Assembly (NCBI GenBank): GCA_963825075.1
Contig: CAWGRX010000030.1
Span: 248,001-312,000 of the forward strand
Direction: 5' to 3'
Length of the DNA stretch: 64,000 nucleotides
Origin: CAWAVN01 sp963825075
Lineage (GTDB): Bacteria > Planctomycetota > Planctomycetia > Planctomycetales > Planctomycetaceae
Shown: in pieces, positions 42,653 through 52,486 of the stretch
How the letters are laid out: each line of letters opens with the position of its first letter
Position numbering within the stretch: the stretch's first letter is position 1
Program-made: the position numbers and the translations under genes
Notes under the pieces: generated by a model
Seen by the model: only the letters and a program-made list of their open reading frames with translations
Database searches by the model: none
What the model was told of the DNA's origin: nothing

Positions 42653-44594
42653 ATGCTGCTCGGGAACCTGTTGCATTGGACGATCGCCGGCGGACATCCG
42701 CCGAGAGCGCGGCTTTCGCGTTGGCGGTGGCTCGCGCGGTCGATTATCCGCCGATCGCAAAAGCTGCAACAACTTTCCGATGCCGAACTCGAACGCACCG
42801 CGCGCGAATTGCGTTGGCGGTGCCTGTCGGGGGAATCGCTCAAACGGCTCTTGCCCGCGGCGTACGCCCTCGTCCGTGAAGCCACCCGCAGGGCAACGGG
42901 TTTGACGCATTACCCCGTGCAGATGATGGGGGGCATCGCTTTGTTTGAAGGCGGCATCGCCGAGATGCAAACCGGCGAAGGCAAAACCCTCACCGCGCTT
43001 CTGCCCACGTTTTTGCACGCTCTGGCCGGGCAGGGCTGCCATGTGATTACCGCGAACGAATACCTGGCCGAGCGGGATGCCACGCTCGGAGCCGACATCT
43101 TCCATCGGTTGGGAATGACCGTGGGCTGCATCCGCAATGAGATCAAACCCGACGAACGCGGTGCGGAATACGCGGCCGACATCACCTACGGCACCGCGAA
43201 GGAAATGGGCTTCGATTTTCTCCGGGATCGCCTGAAAAAATACGGTCAGACGGGCCACGAGCGGACCCGGCAGTTCACGGGCATCCCGGAAGATCAAACC
43301 GACCGCCCGGTGCAGCGGGGACTGCATTTTGCTTTGATCGACGAAGCGGACAGCATTCTGATCGATGAAGCTAAGACGCCGCTGTTGATCGCCTTGGGTG
43401 AAGACAACGATGCCGAGGCAGTGGGCTTGTTTCGCTGGTGTGCGCGGGCGGTGGATCGGTTGCAGTTCGGCACGCGATTACCAATACGACCCCCGGCAGC
43501 GGTCGGCGTTCTTGACCGACACCGGCTGCCGGCGGACTTTGGCTTTGCCCAAGTCGGCTTCGATGGCCGGTGTGGATTCCGAGCGGGTGTATCGGCAATT
43601 GGAGCGGGCCTTGACCGCGGAGTTCGCCTTCCAGCGCGACCGTGATTATGTGGTCGATGAGGACGACAAGCTGGCGATCGTCGATGAATCCACGGGCCGA
43701 TTGATGGACGGCCGGAAATGGCAGGACGGTTTGCATCAAGCGATCGAAGCCAAAGAGCGGGTGCCGATCACACAGGCGACCCGCCCGGCCGCGCGAATGA
43801 CGGTGCAAAGTTTCTTCAATCAATATACGCATCTCGCGGGACTGACGGGGACCGCGATGTCGGCCGCGCGGGAGTTCAAAAAAACCTACCGCCTTAACGT
43901 CAGCACCATCCCCACGCATCGCCCCTGCCGCCGGCGTTCCAAACCGCCTCGCGTGTTCGCGACGCGGAAAGCAAAGCTACAAGCCGTCGCGGCGGAGATT
44001 GTCCGGCTTTTGGAAAGCGGCCGGGCGATTCTGGTGGGCACGCCTTCGGTGGAATCCTCCGAAGCGTTGGGCGAGGTGCTTTTGTCCCATCAGATTCCGC
44101 ATCAGATTTTGAACTGCCGATTTCACAAGGAAGAGGCCGCCATCATCCGCCGGGCGGGAGAACCGGGCAAAGTCACCGTGGCCACCAACATGGCCGGCCG
44201 CGGGACCGACATCGTGCTCGAACGCACCGCCCAAGAAACCGGGGGGCTGCATGTCATCGCCACCGAAATGCACACGTCGGCCCGGATCGATCGGCAATTG
44301 ATCGGCCGCACGGCCCGGCAAGGGGAGCCGGGATCGTACCAGTTTTTCCTCTCGCTGGAGGATGAACTCCTCCGCTGTTTGAAGCCGGAAAAACTGGCGG
44401 CGGTCCGCAAACGAGCCAGGCCGAATAGGCAAGGGGAACTTTCGCGGGGCTGGGTGAAGTTTTTCCGCCAAACGCAGCGCCGCCTGGAACGCATGCACAA
44501 AAAAGCCCGCAAGCAATTGCTCAAGCAAGAAGACGACCGCCGGAAGCATTACCAAAAAATGGGCCTCGATCCCTACCTCGAAATGACCGATTAG
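42653..44594 (+). CDS. Short SecA-like ATPase (accessory type), frame break near 43475
   Basis: About 646 residues when joined, against roughly 900 for housekeeping SecA. The N-terminal part has the SecA-specific Walker A region MQTGEGKTLTALLP, TANEYLAERDA, DITYGTAKEMGFDFLRD and the DEAD-like LIDEADSILIDEAKTPL. Near 43475, after VDRLQFG, one extra base shifts the frame; it resumes at DYQYDPRQRSAFLT and DYVVDEDDKLAIVDESTGR. NF2 motifs follow (ATNMAGRGTDIVL, RIDRQLIGRTARQGEPGS). The C-terminal Zn-binding SecB-linked tail is absent. SecA drives polypeptides through a membrane channel. The adjoining protease/adaptor gene suggests a dedicated export or processing system. Confidence 0.85.
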
Positions 44595-44601
44595 GACGTC
44601 G

Positions 44602-44620
44602 CCGTTCGCTCCGCGAATGG
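44602..44620. terminator. Possible short bidirectional terminator hairpin
   Basis: Between the convergent SecA-like and FetB-like genes, CCGTTCGC and GCGAATGG form an 8-base-pair stem with one wobble and a 3-base loop. The downstream plus-strand sequence is A-rich rather than T-rich, so termination on the minus strand is the more likely use, and only weakly supported. Confidence 0.3.
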
Positions 44621-44655
44621 AGTGAAAAGAAAGAAAGATCGGTTCTAACCATGTT

Positions 44656-45462
44656 CTACTTCCCCGCGCTGATGCGGTCGGAGAGGAATTGATGCCGGCT
44701 GTTAAAGAGTCTTTTGTAGCCTAGCAGAACGATCATGATCGTGCCCGTCGCCGTGCCCGCGCCGATCAGGAACATGATCACGATCTGATACTTCACTGCG
44801 GCCACCGGCGAGACGCCCGACAGAAGCTGCCCTGTCATCATGCCGGGCAGACTGACGAGGCCCACAACCATCATGGAGTTGATGGTGGGAATCATCCCCG
44901 TGCGCACGGCTTGCCGGATGGCGTCGCGGGCGGCTTCCCAGCGCGTGGCCCCCAGCGTGAGCCGCATTTCAACAAGTTCCCGTTCGATGGCGAGATGCTC
45001 CGTCAAACGGTTCAGGCCCAGGGAAATTCCGTTGAGCGTGTTGCCTAGGATCATCCCCAACAGCGGGATTGCAAATTGCGCGGGCCGATCGTTCCAGACG
45101 CTCGGTTGAATGATCGCCGTGAGCGCGATCCCGGTCAGGAACCACGAACCCACCATCACCGCTGTCAGACTGTCGGTCCGCATTCCGGCATAGCGGCGAT
45201 CGACTCGGCCCACGGCGGACAGTCCCGCCACCGCGGACATCACCAGCATCCACAACAACACGATCGCCCAGTTTTCCTGCCGAAAGATCCACTGCAATAA
45301 AAATCCGATCGCCAAGAGCTGGGCCACCGTGCGGACGGCCGCGACGAACAACCGCCGTTCGAGATCGAGCCGCAGGACGATCGAAATCATGCCGTTGATC
45401 ACAATCAGCGCCGCGGCGATGGCCACGTCCCAGTACGAAAGATCGTGGTATTCAGCCGACAC
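44656..45462 (-). CDS. ABC transporter permease, FetB/UPF0014 family
   Basis: A 268-residue polytopic permease. The start is a GTG at 45462 that overlaps the end of the ATPase gene (GTGTCGGCTGA), with GAGGAGC just upstream; longer open sequence before it is a shadow. Family motifs include RTVAQLLAIGFLLQWIF, LGMILGNTLNGISLGLNRL, TLGATRWEAARDAIRQAVRTGMIPTINSMMVVGLVSLPGMMTGQ (in pieces) and a basic C-terminus. FetB works with FetA and is linked to iron export and oxidative stress tolerance in E. coli; the ion here is not proven. Confidence 0.85.
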   Translation of the reverse strand: MSAEYHDLSYWDVAIAAALIVINGMISIVLRLDLERRLFVAAVRTVAQLLAIGFLLQWIFRQENWAIVLLWMLVMSAVAGLSAVGRVDRRYAGMRTDSLTAVMVGSWFLTGIALTAIIQPSVWNDRPAQFAIPLLGMILGNTLNGISLGLNRLTEHLAIERELVEMRLTLGATRWEAARDAIRQAVRTGMIPTINSMMVVGLVSLPGMMTGQLLSGVSPVAAVKYQIVIMFLIGAGTATGTIMIVLLGYKRLFNSRHQFLSDRISAGK

Positions 45463-46123
45463 GCTTTGGCTCCTCGGCCCGGCCGCCCGCGATCGGAAAC
45501 TGCCAATCCGCGATGCGGGGAATCTGGTCGGCATGATGCGTGATCCACACGCTGGCCCGCGACTGGGGCGACCGCTCCAAATACGCCGTAACCAGGTTTT
45601 CCACCTGCTCGCGGGATCGGCTGTCCAAGGCGGCGGTCGGTTCATCCAGCAGCAGCACCTCCGGTTGCAATTGCAAAGCCCGAAGCAAAGCGACAAGCTG
45701 TCGTTCCCCGCCGGAGAGTTTTTGCGTCTGCCGCTCCAAAAACGTCGGCTTCTGCCCGATGCCGTCGAGATATTCCAAAACCCGATCCCTTTGATAGCTT
45801 TCCGATTTCGATGCGGCAAACCCGAACGGCAGCTGCAAGTTGTCTTCCACAGTGCCCTCAACCAGCGCGGCCCGCTGATGCAGATAGATGACTTTTCTTC
45901 GGTAAGCCGGCACCTCGGCATCCGCAATGGCCCCGCCGTGCCAGCGAACCTCACCCGCGTCAATCGCATCCAGCAACGCCAGCGCCCGCAACAGCAGGGT
46001 CTTGCCCGCTCCGGTCGGTCCGATCACTGCCCAGCGCTCTCCGGGGCCGACCCGGAAACTCACGCGATCCAACAGCAAATCCCCACCGGCGGATCGCCGC
46101 GTCAGTTCCACTGCTTCTAACAT
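45452..46123 (-). CDS. ABC transporter ATP-binding protein, FetA-like
   Basis: A 223-residue ATPase with Walker A GPTGAGKTLLLRAL, a Q-loop region at YLHQRAALVEGT, signature LSGGERQL, Walker B VLLLDEPTAALD and H-loop ITHHAD. Its last codons overlap the start of the FetB-type permease, so the two are translationally coupled and form one exporter. No regulator or metal-binding protein gene is adjacent. Confidence 0.9.
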   Translation of the reverse strand: MLEAVELTRRSAGGDLLLDRVSFRVGPGERWAVIGPTGAGKTLLLRALALLDAIDAGEVRWHGGAIADAEVPAYRRKVIYLHQRAALVEGTVEDNLQLPFGFAASKSESYQRDRVLEYLDGIGQKPTFLERQTQKLSGGERQLVALLRALQLQPEVLLLDEPTAALDSRSREQVENLVTAYLERSPQSRASVWITHHADQIPRIADWQFPIAGGRAEEPKRVG

Positions 46124-46217
46124 CGCTCCCGCCGGCCCATAAATGATGAAAACTCAGTTGATTCCGTCGCGGGAAAGTTTATTCGTCAAGACCGGCAAAA
46201 GGAACCGAGTCCGGAAA

Positions 46218-47129
46218 TCAATCGGCTTTGGTTTCATTTGCCGCTTCGAGACACTTCGGCAGATCGCCGAGGCCCGTGAGGATCAGATCCGGCTGGAGGT
46301 TTTTCGTGCGTTCGTCCTCATCGCGAAGCCGGAGGCTCCGGGCGTCGCCCGCGAACAGCGCGGTGCGGAATCCGACATGATGGGCGGGAAAAATATCCTT
46401 GAGCATGTCATTTCCGACGTACAACACTTCGGGTGGCGACATACCCAAATCCTGCAATCGCTGGCGGGACTGCTCATAGAGAAAAAAACCTGGTTTGGCC
46501 CGGCCGTGTTCGAAGGAAAAGACCTGCAAGTCCCAATGAAAACCGAACGCGTGCAAAGTTTGCCCCAACAGCGACTCAAACAACAATGGCGTATAAAACT
46601 GAGCATTGCTGATGATCCCCATAACCAGCCCGCGGCTTGGCAAAGCGTTGAGACAATCCCGGCAAGCGGGCATCGGCCACACGGGATTCGCCGCGATCTC
46701 AAATCGCACCGCCAATTCCTCGATTTCTTCCGCGGTGAAAGAAACCTTCGGCACCGCGCCCGCAGCCGGCAACCGATCCAGCACCCGCCGCCATATCTCG
46801 CGGATTTCCACTTCGGGGAAATCAATGCCCGCGGCTTGGCTGGCGGCGTGGGCGGCATGAATTTCCTCTCGCAGTATCGGCGAAAGCGGCGGAGCCGATT
46901 CGGGAACCTCGATTCCCACTTGTTTCAAGGCGCTGCGAAACGCGGTTTCGTGCAGTTCCTCGTCCTCCAGCCCCACGTCGCCGCTGCCGCTGATGAATAA
47001 CGTTCCATAAACATCAAACATCACGCAGCGAATTCCGGAGAGAACCCCAAGTCTCGCCGGCACGCTCGTCGCGATGGGTTCCAGCGGTTGCGAATTCTGT
47101 CGAATGATCGGAAGAAGAGAATCGTTCAT
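46218..47129 (-). CDS. HAD-superfamily hydrolase
   Basis: A 303-residue HAD protein. Motif I is VMFDVYGTLFISG (Asp nucleophile; DxY instead of the more common DxD, as in the dehalogenase-like branch, though the second Asp is absent). Motif II is GIISNAQF, motif III Lys in GRAKPGFFLYEQS, and motif IV YVGNDMLKDIFPAHHVG. A helical cap lies between. It probably hydrolyses a small phosphate or haloacid; the substrate is unknown. It stands upstream of the FetA-like gene on the same strand, with a 94-base gap. Confidence 0.85.
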   Translation of the reverse strand: MNDSLLPIIRQNSQPLEPIATSVPARLGVLSGIRCVMFDVYGTLFISGSGDVGLEDEELHETAFRSALKQVGIEVPESAPPLSPILREEIHAAHAASQAAGIDFPEVEIREIWRRVLDRLPAAGAVPKVSFTAEEIEELAVRFEIAANPVWPMPACRDCLNALPSRGLVMGIISNAQFYTPLLFESLLGQTLHAFGFHWDLQVFSFEHGRAKPGFFLYEQSRQRLQDLGMSPPEVLYVGNDMLKDIFPAHHVGFRTALFAGDARSLRLRDEDERTKNLQPDLILTGLGDLPKCLEAANETKAD

Positions 47130-47152
47130 GCCAGAGACGTTTACCGAAGCGG

Positions 47153-48685
47153 TTAACTACGAATCATCCGCAACTCTTCGAGGTTCAAAAACGAGGCGAG
47201 AATGTTTTCCGTGCCGGCGAGCGGTTTGACTTCATCGACCGGGGATTGTTGCAGTTGTCGATAGATCGACAGCAACCGGTTTTTGCTGCCCGCGAGCGAA
47301 TACGCCTTGCGGATGATGCGCCCGTTGCGGGCGATCAAATTCGGCGAGGTGGTCCAATGCGAATTCAATTGCGGGTTGATGTGCAGCAATTCCGCGCGGG
47401 CGGATTCCTCCGCTTGCACACGGCGGATGATTTCCGCTTGCAACGCTTCGTTCAAATCGCCGAAGTCGATTGTTTCCTGGGCACAGCGGCTCTCGACGAG
47501 TTGCTCGATTTCTGCCGGGCCAGCGGGCGGAAGCTGATAGGCTTCCGTCAACGGATGGATTGTCTCTGCGAGGGCTTGCGCATAAGCCGGTTTGCCGATC
47601 CAGCCAGTGGGGAGGTTCAATCGATCGTAGAGCGCGGGGAATTGCACGCCTTCTTCCACAAAATCCGCAGTGATGTGCGGCAGGTTTCGACCGCGAAGTT
47701 CCCGGTCCGCGAGCCAGGCTTCCAAAAACACCATTCCAAATCCCTCGGCCACGCTCGTCGTAAGAATCGCATCGGCGGCGGCGAGATTGCCGCGAAAGTC
47801 CACACCGCCGGAGCCACCCAATTCCCACCAACAGGGCAGCCCACGTTCTGTGGCGAAATGTTGCCACCGTTCGTAGCCCGGCCGTTCGCGGGGATTTTGG
47901 GGAGCAAGCGTCATGCCGAACGCGGACTGATCCCGATGCGCCGCCGCCCATAACAACATCTCGCCTACGTTCTTCCGGCGAATGCCCCGCACGGGATACA
48001 AGTACAATGGCAATTCCAAGGGGAGACCCCTCTTCATCGCCAGGCGTCTTCGCGCGGCGTGCTGGTCGGGAAGGTCGCCGATTTCCGGCACGGGATTCGG
48101 CAGGAACTGCAAACATTCCCGCGAAACACCTGCCGACTCCAGCACCTGAAAATCCCTGCGATTCAGCACCGCATAATGAATCTGCCCGGCTTGGGGGTAA
48201 AGCAATGTGCTCCGTTCTTCGGGCGTAAATGTCTTCGTCAATTCCCGATAATTCGCCGGCCGAAAGTCTTCCGCGAAGTCGTGAATCTGCAAGAGCAGCC
48301 GATAGCCATCCTTTGCCAGCCGACAGAGTGCGCGGGGGAAAGCGGCATTCTTGCCCAGGCCGTGATTGTGAACGTGCAGCAAAGTTTCCGCAGGCGAAAA
48401 CCCATGCTGGTTCAAACAACTGCGGATGTTCTGATAGAGCGATGATTGATCCGCCGCGGAAAGCAAATCGTAATCCAAACCTGCGACCGGACAGAGCTTC
48501 AAGTCAATGCCTGAAAGTTTCGATTCGAAGTCGGCGGCCCAGCCGTCCTTTCGGCCGCCGAAGAGCAGCAGCACGGAGAACGCATTGTTCGAGGAGCCAT
48601 CAACACAGAGCGCCCGCAGGTGATTTTCAATCACCCGCGTCACCCCGCCGCTTTGAAGATGATAATGCAGAATCGCCAGGTTCAT
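47153..48685 (-). CDS. Glycosyltransferase-like protein (GT-B fold)
   Basis: A 510-residue protein from the ATG at 48685, where MNLAILHYHLQSGGVTRVI gives a typical GT-B N-terminus. HVHNHGLGKNAAFP and IHDFAEDFRP follow, and the C-terminal domain contains LYPVRGIRRKNVGEML and TSVAEGFGMVFLEAWLADRE, the latter equivalent to the Glu-containing donor site of GT4 enzymes. Residues after about 400 are helical and unrecognised. The sugar and acceptor are unknown. The open frame upstream to 48790 has no good start. The HAD gene lies 23 bases downstream. Confidence 0.8.
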   Translation of the reverse strand: MNLAILHYHLQSGGVTRVIENHLRALCVDGSSNNAFSVLLLFGGRKDGWAADFESKLSGIDLKLCPVAGLDYDLLSAADQSSLYQNIRSCLNQHGFSPAETLLHVHNHGLGKNAAFPRALCRLAKDGYRLLLQIHDFAEDFRPANYRELTKTFTPEERSTLLYPQAGQIHYAVLNRRDFQVLESAGVSRECLQFLPNPVPEIGDLPDQHAARRRLAMKRGLPLELPLYLYPVRGIRRKNVGEMLLWAAAHRDQSAFGMTLAPQNPRERPGYERWQHFATERGLPCWWELGGSGGVDFRGNLAAADAILTTSVAEGFGMVFLEAWLADRELRGRNLPHITADFVEEGVQFPALYDRLNLPTGWIGKPAYAQALAETIHPLTEAYQLPPAGPAEIEQLVESRCAQETIDFGDLNEALQAEIIRRVQAEESARAELLHINPQLNSHWTTSPNLIARNGRIIRKAYSLAGSKNRLLSIYRQLQQSPVDEVKPLAGTENILASFLNLEELRMIRS

Positions 48686-48907
48686 GGTTTCGATTGCGCC
48701 ACGGATATTGCGCCCGGAGCTAGAGTCCTCAAACTGTAAGCGGATCTCGTAACGCCTTTTTCGCTTGATCCTTTCCTTTGCGCCCTCCACCCCAACTCGC
48801 CCGCTGATAGTTTGCGTAAAGTAGATATTCGCAGGTCGGATGAAGCCGTGTTTGATCCACGTTCCATCCTTCGGCCTCGTTCGTTTTCTGTTTGATTATC
48901 TTTTACA

Positions 48908-50057
48908 TCACAAGCCGCTCCGCGTGGAAGAAAATGCTTGGAGCCGCGTGGAATCCCGCAGCACGGCTGGCGGCAATTTGGCGGCCGAAGGTCTTTGACC
49001 GAGTTGCACGGGCGGAGCGGGTTGTTGTCCGGTGGCAAAGGCTAAGACCGGGGCGATGACATTGGCGATCTTGCGGTTGTGATAATAGAACACCCAGGCG
49101 TGCTCGGTGCGGATGGCCCAGGTCACGTCCCATTCGGTGATGCGGGACGCGAGCGGTCCCATGAGCAACCGGTCGCGGGGCGAAAACCCGACGCGACCGA
49201 GCGCCTGCTTGCCGTAGAACGTGCGGATCGGATAAAGATTGAGCGCAAAATCGGCCTGATTTCGCATGTTGACCAGCCGTTCCGTCACCCACAGCGCCTG
49301 GCCGTAGCGCTCGGTGGGATTGAGCCAGTTGCGATCCATCGCCGCTGCGACGAGCACCGCCCGGTAAGACTGCGTTTCGACCGCCGGGCAGCGAAAGTTG
49401 CAGCCGGGCACCGCGCCGCCCGCGAGCAAATGCAAGGTCGAGGCGACCACGCGGGCCCCGAAGCTGTAGCCGAAAAAACTGACCCGCGCCTGAGTGGGAA
49501 ATTGCGAAACGAGTTTGGCCAGATAGCAGCCGTTGAACTCCGCCCGCTCGCCTCGCGCGGTGATGCTGATGGGCGGCAGCGGCGCCTGCTCATCATCGCT
49601 GGGCCAGGTATAGAACACAATCTGCACCGGCAGGCCGTTCGAGCCGTGGCGGATCCATTTCACAATGTCAGGGGCCACGCGATGCACATCTCTGAAATGA
49701 CGTCCTGTCGCCATGAACCACAAAGCAAACCGGCACGTCAAAATTGAGCGAAGCCAGAAACACCGGTTCGGTGATCCTGGTCAAACGGTTGACGGCATCC
49801 GCGGCGAAGTAATTCAGCGTCCCCTGGGGGCAGCGGGTTTGCCGCTGGCAACAGGCCCGGCTGCTGGCAATCCAATACTCCGCGGCAGGCGATTGTTGGA
49901 GAGGTGCTGGAGTGGCAGGAAATTCCGGTCCGGCCGGATTTTCGATTTGAGCAAAGAGAGATGAAGCCGACAACATCAACCCCACGCCCAAAACGGCGCG
50001 AACCCATAACGATTTGCGCCGCTCGATCGGTCGTAGTGATTGGGGACGGTTCCACAT
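48908..50057 (-). CDS. Exported alpha/beta-hydrolase-type protein, frame break near 49696
   Basis: About 382 residues when joined. The start at 50057 gives a signal peptide (basic RRKSLWVRAV, hydrophobic GVGLMLSASSLFAQ). The first frame runs to PVCFVVHGDRTSF; one extra base in the AAA run at 49695-49697 (plus strand) shifts reading, and the next frame resumes RDVHRVAPDIVKWIRHG. FYTWPSDDE and the nucleophile elbow FGYSFGARVV (G-Y-S-F-G) follow, with a C-terminal His in a less certain place. This looks like a DUF900-type or lipase-like esterase in the periplasm. The substrate is unknown. Confidence 0.7.
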
Positions 50058-50157
50058 GATCGCCTCCGAGGGGCCGAAGACGGTCGTCCGGCTGACCGAG
50101 ACGGCTTGCCGACCCTGGCAAGTAAGTTTACGTCACCTGCTGTAAAATTGACAAAAC

Positions 50158-51138
50158 TTAGAGCAAACTTCGGGTCAGAACGTCGCGGGCTTTCTCAAAA
50201 TACGGTTGCCAGGGAATCTCCGGTTTTTCCTGTTTCAAACAGTCGCGGACTTTAGCCAACGTATTCCGGGCCATGTGCGGGCAGCGGTTGCAGGCGCAGG
50301 TCTCCCCGGTCGAGGCCAGGATGCCCGGCACCGGCACGAAGGTGTGCTGCGGGGCCGCTTTTTCCAGGGCGTGGATCATGTTCGCTTCCGTGGCGACGAG
50401 GAACGTGGCCGGCTCGGAAATCGACGCGACGTACCGCCGCATTTTCTCCGTCCCACCGATGAATTCACTGATCTCCAAAATGTTCTGCGGACATTCGGGA
50501 TGCGAAATCACCTGGCTGCCGGGATGGTTCCGTTTGGCTCGGTTCAAATCCTGAATGCTGAAGATCTCATGCACCATGCAAGATCCGGGCCATAAAATCA
50601 TGTCCCGCCCGGTGACTTCCATCAAATACCGACCCAGGTGGCGATCCGGCACGAACAGAATCTCTTTGTCTTCCGGGAGTTTTTCGATGATCTCGCGGGC
50701 GTTGCCGCTGGTGACGATCCAATCGCAAAGGCTTTTGACGGCGGCGGAGGTGTTGATGTAAGCGACGGTCAGAAACTCCCGCCCCTCGTCACGGAGGGCC
50801 GCCTGGTAGCTCGCCAGTTTTTCATACGGGCAGCTTTCCGCGAGGGAACAGCCGGCGAGCAAATCCGGCAGGAGCACGCGTTTTTCGGGGCTCAGAATCT
50901 TCGCCGACTCAGCCATGAAATGCACGCCGCTGAACACGATGGTGCTCGTGGTCACGCGGGTCGCATCGCGGGCGAGTTGCAAGCTGTCGCCGGCAAAATC
51001 GGCAATATCCTGAATCTCGCCATCCACATAATAATGGGCCAAAATCGTGGCGTCTTTTTCCTTTTTGAGGGCCTCGATCTCATCCATGAGGGCCAACGGA
51101 TCTTCCTCGGTTTCGAGGGTCAAAAAGTCAGTCGCCAT
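50158..51138 (-). CDS. nadA: Quinolinate synthase
   Basis: A 326-residue NadA: ATILAHYYVDGEIQDIADF, IVFSGVHFMAESAKIL, LAGCSLAESC, SHPECPQNILEISEFIGGT and CACNRCPHMARNTL supply the substrate residues and the three Cys ligands of the 4Fe-4S cluster. It condenses iminoaspartate with dihydroxyacetone phosphate to quinolinate in NAD synthesis. It stands alone, with no nadB or nadC beside it. Confidence 0.96.
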   Translation of the reverse strand: MATDFLTLETEEDPLALMDEIEALKKEKDATILAHYYVDGEIQDIADFAGDSLQLARDATRVTTSTIVFSGVHFMAESAKILSPEKRVLLPDLLAGCSLAESCPYEKLASYQAALRDEGREFLTVAYINTSAAVKSLCDWIVTSGNAREIIEKLPEDKEILFVPDRHLGRYLMEVTGRDMILWPGSCMVHEIFSIQDLNRAKRNHPGSQVISHPECPQNILEISEFIGGTEKMRRYVASISEPATFLVATEANMIHALEKAAPQHTFVPVPGILASTGETCACNRCPHMARNTLAKVRDCLKQEKPEIPWQPYFEKARDVLTRSLL

Positions 51139-51467
51139 GATCCGCTCCTCTCACCCGGCCGCTGATGCGGTTCGGATTGCCTATAAAAAATCAGCCGCAG
51201 GGCACCGCCCGCAGGGTGGTCCGCCCCGGTTTTTGGGAAAATTCCTGGTCTTGACCTTGTCGGGCCTTTGCGTGAATTTTACACTAAGCTTTCGCCGCGA
51301 ATAGTGCTATTGTCGCGGCTATGGTGGAGAAATCAACGCAGCGCGGCTAAAAAGGGTGTGAGGACCAGTGGTTAGGGCGATTTCCCCGTCAAGGTTTGCC
51401 CAACGGGTCCCCGCGAAATCGGCTTTTGGACAGTTTTTGATTTGTGAATTCCCCGGAGATTCCCCGC
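51139..51467. other. Intergenic region with inverted copy of the GC-rich repeat
   Basis: This divergent gap between nadA and the PIG-L gene holds no gene. At 51190-51231 it carries an inverted copy of the repeat unit at 20336-20382; 24 consecutive bases are identical between the two. The rest should include promoters for both genes but none is clear. Confidence 0.5.
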
Positions 51468-52298
51468 ATGAGCAAGCAGCCCTTGTTGAAAGTCCTGGCG
51501 ATCGGTGCCCATCCCGATGATTGCGATCTGACCGCCGGCGGCGCGGCGGCGTTGTGGAAACGGGCCGGCCACGAGGTGCGGTTTGTCAGCATGACCAATG
51601 GCGAGTCGGGGCATCATCAAAAATCCGGAAAGGAACTCGCCGACATCCGCCGGCAGGAAGCCGCTGCTGCGGGGAAAGTCCTCGGCATCCGCTACGACGT
51701 TTTGGACATCCCCGACGGCAGTTTGACGCCATCGCTCGAAAACCGCAAACAACTGATCGCGCTGATCCGCGAATACGGTCCCGATCTCGTGCTGACGCAT
51801 CGGCCCAACGACTATCATCCCGATCACCGCTACACCTCGCTGCTCGTTTGCGACGCGGCGTACATGGTCACGGTCCCGCCCGTCGTGCCGGAGGTTCCCG
51901 CGCTGCGAAAAAATCCCGTGATCTGCTATATGATGGACGACTTCCAAAGGCCATACCCCTTTTCGCCGGCGGTCGCGGTGGACATTGAACCGGTGATCGA
52001 GCAGGTCGTGGACATGCTCAATTGCCACAAGTCGCAGTTCTATGAATGGCTGCCTTACAACAGATTCTTTCCGGAGCCTCCGCCCGACGATCCCGCGGCC
52101 CGCCGGAATTGGCTCGCCAAGCATTTTAAGAGCCGCATCGCGCATTTCGCCGACAGATATCGGGAACTCTTGATTTCGACCTACGGCCCCGAGCGCGGCC
52201 CGGCGGTGCGATACATCCAGGCCTTTGAACCCTGCGAATACGGATCGCCGCTGACCGAGGACGAACGCCGGCGGTTGTTTCCGTTTTTGCCGGGATAA
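51468..52298 (+). CDS. PIG-L family deacetylase (BshB/LmbE-like)
   Basis: A 276-residue zinc deacetylase. The ATG at 51468 follows GGAG; a GTG at 51444 is less likely. The metal motif AHPDD is at residues 14-18 and the second motif YHPDHRY lies in the middle, with MTNGESGHH between. Family members remove N-acetyl groups from GlcNAc-linked substrates such as the bacillithiol or mycothiol precursors. The substrate here is not determined. The stop codon overlaps an ATG in the sequence TAATG. Confidence 0.88.
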   Translation: MSKQPLLKVLAIGAHPDDCDLTAGGAAALWKRAGHEVRFVSMTNGESGHHQKSGKELADIRRQEAAAAGKVLGIRYDVLDIPDGSLTPSLENRKQLIALIREYGPDLVLTHRPNDYHPDHRYTSLLVCDAAYMVTVPPVVPEVPALRKNPVICYMMDDFQRPYPFSPAVAVDIEPVIEQVVDMLNCHKSQFYEWLPYNRFFPEPPPDDPAARRNWLAKHFKSRIAHFADRYRELLISTYGPERGPAVRYIQAFEPCEYGSPLTEDERRRLFPFLPG

Positions 52299-52486
52299 TG
52301 CGGCCCGCCGGAACGAAGCAAATCGGGCTTTCCGAAAAAATCGAAAACGCCGGAAAATTGGGCTTGCCTTTGGTCAACTTTCTGCGATTATTGGGAGGTC
52401 GTTTTCGTGCTGACGCGGCACGAAGGTTGTCAGCCTGTCAGGAGGCCGGATTGGTGAGCCGGTCGAAGCAGGGGGTTTTATCCAAG

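Noticed and set aside
44656..45969. A long single permease frame of 437 codons
   Set aside because: The part before 45462 overlaps the ATPase gene and is a shadow; the GTG at 45462 with its own ribosome-binding site is the better start.
47232..48419. A 395-codon minus-strand frame
   Set aside because: Arg/Gly/Ser-rich shadow of the GT-B glycosyltransferase in the neighbouring frame.
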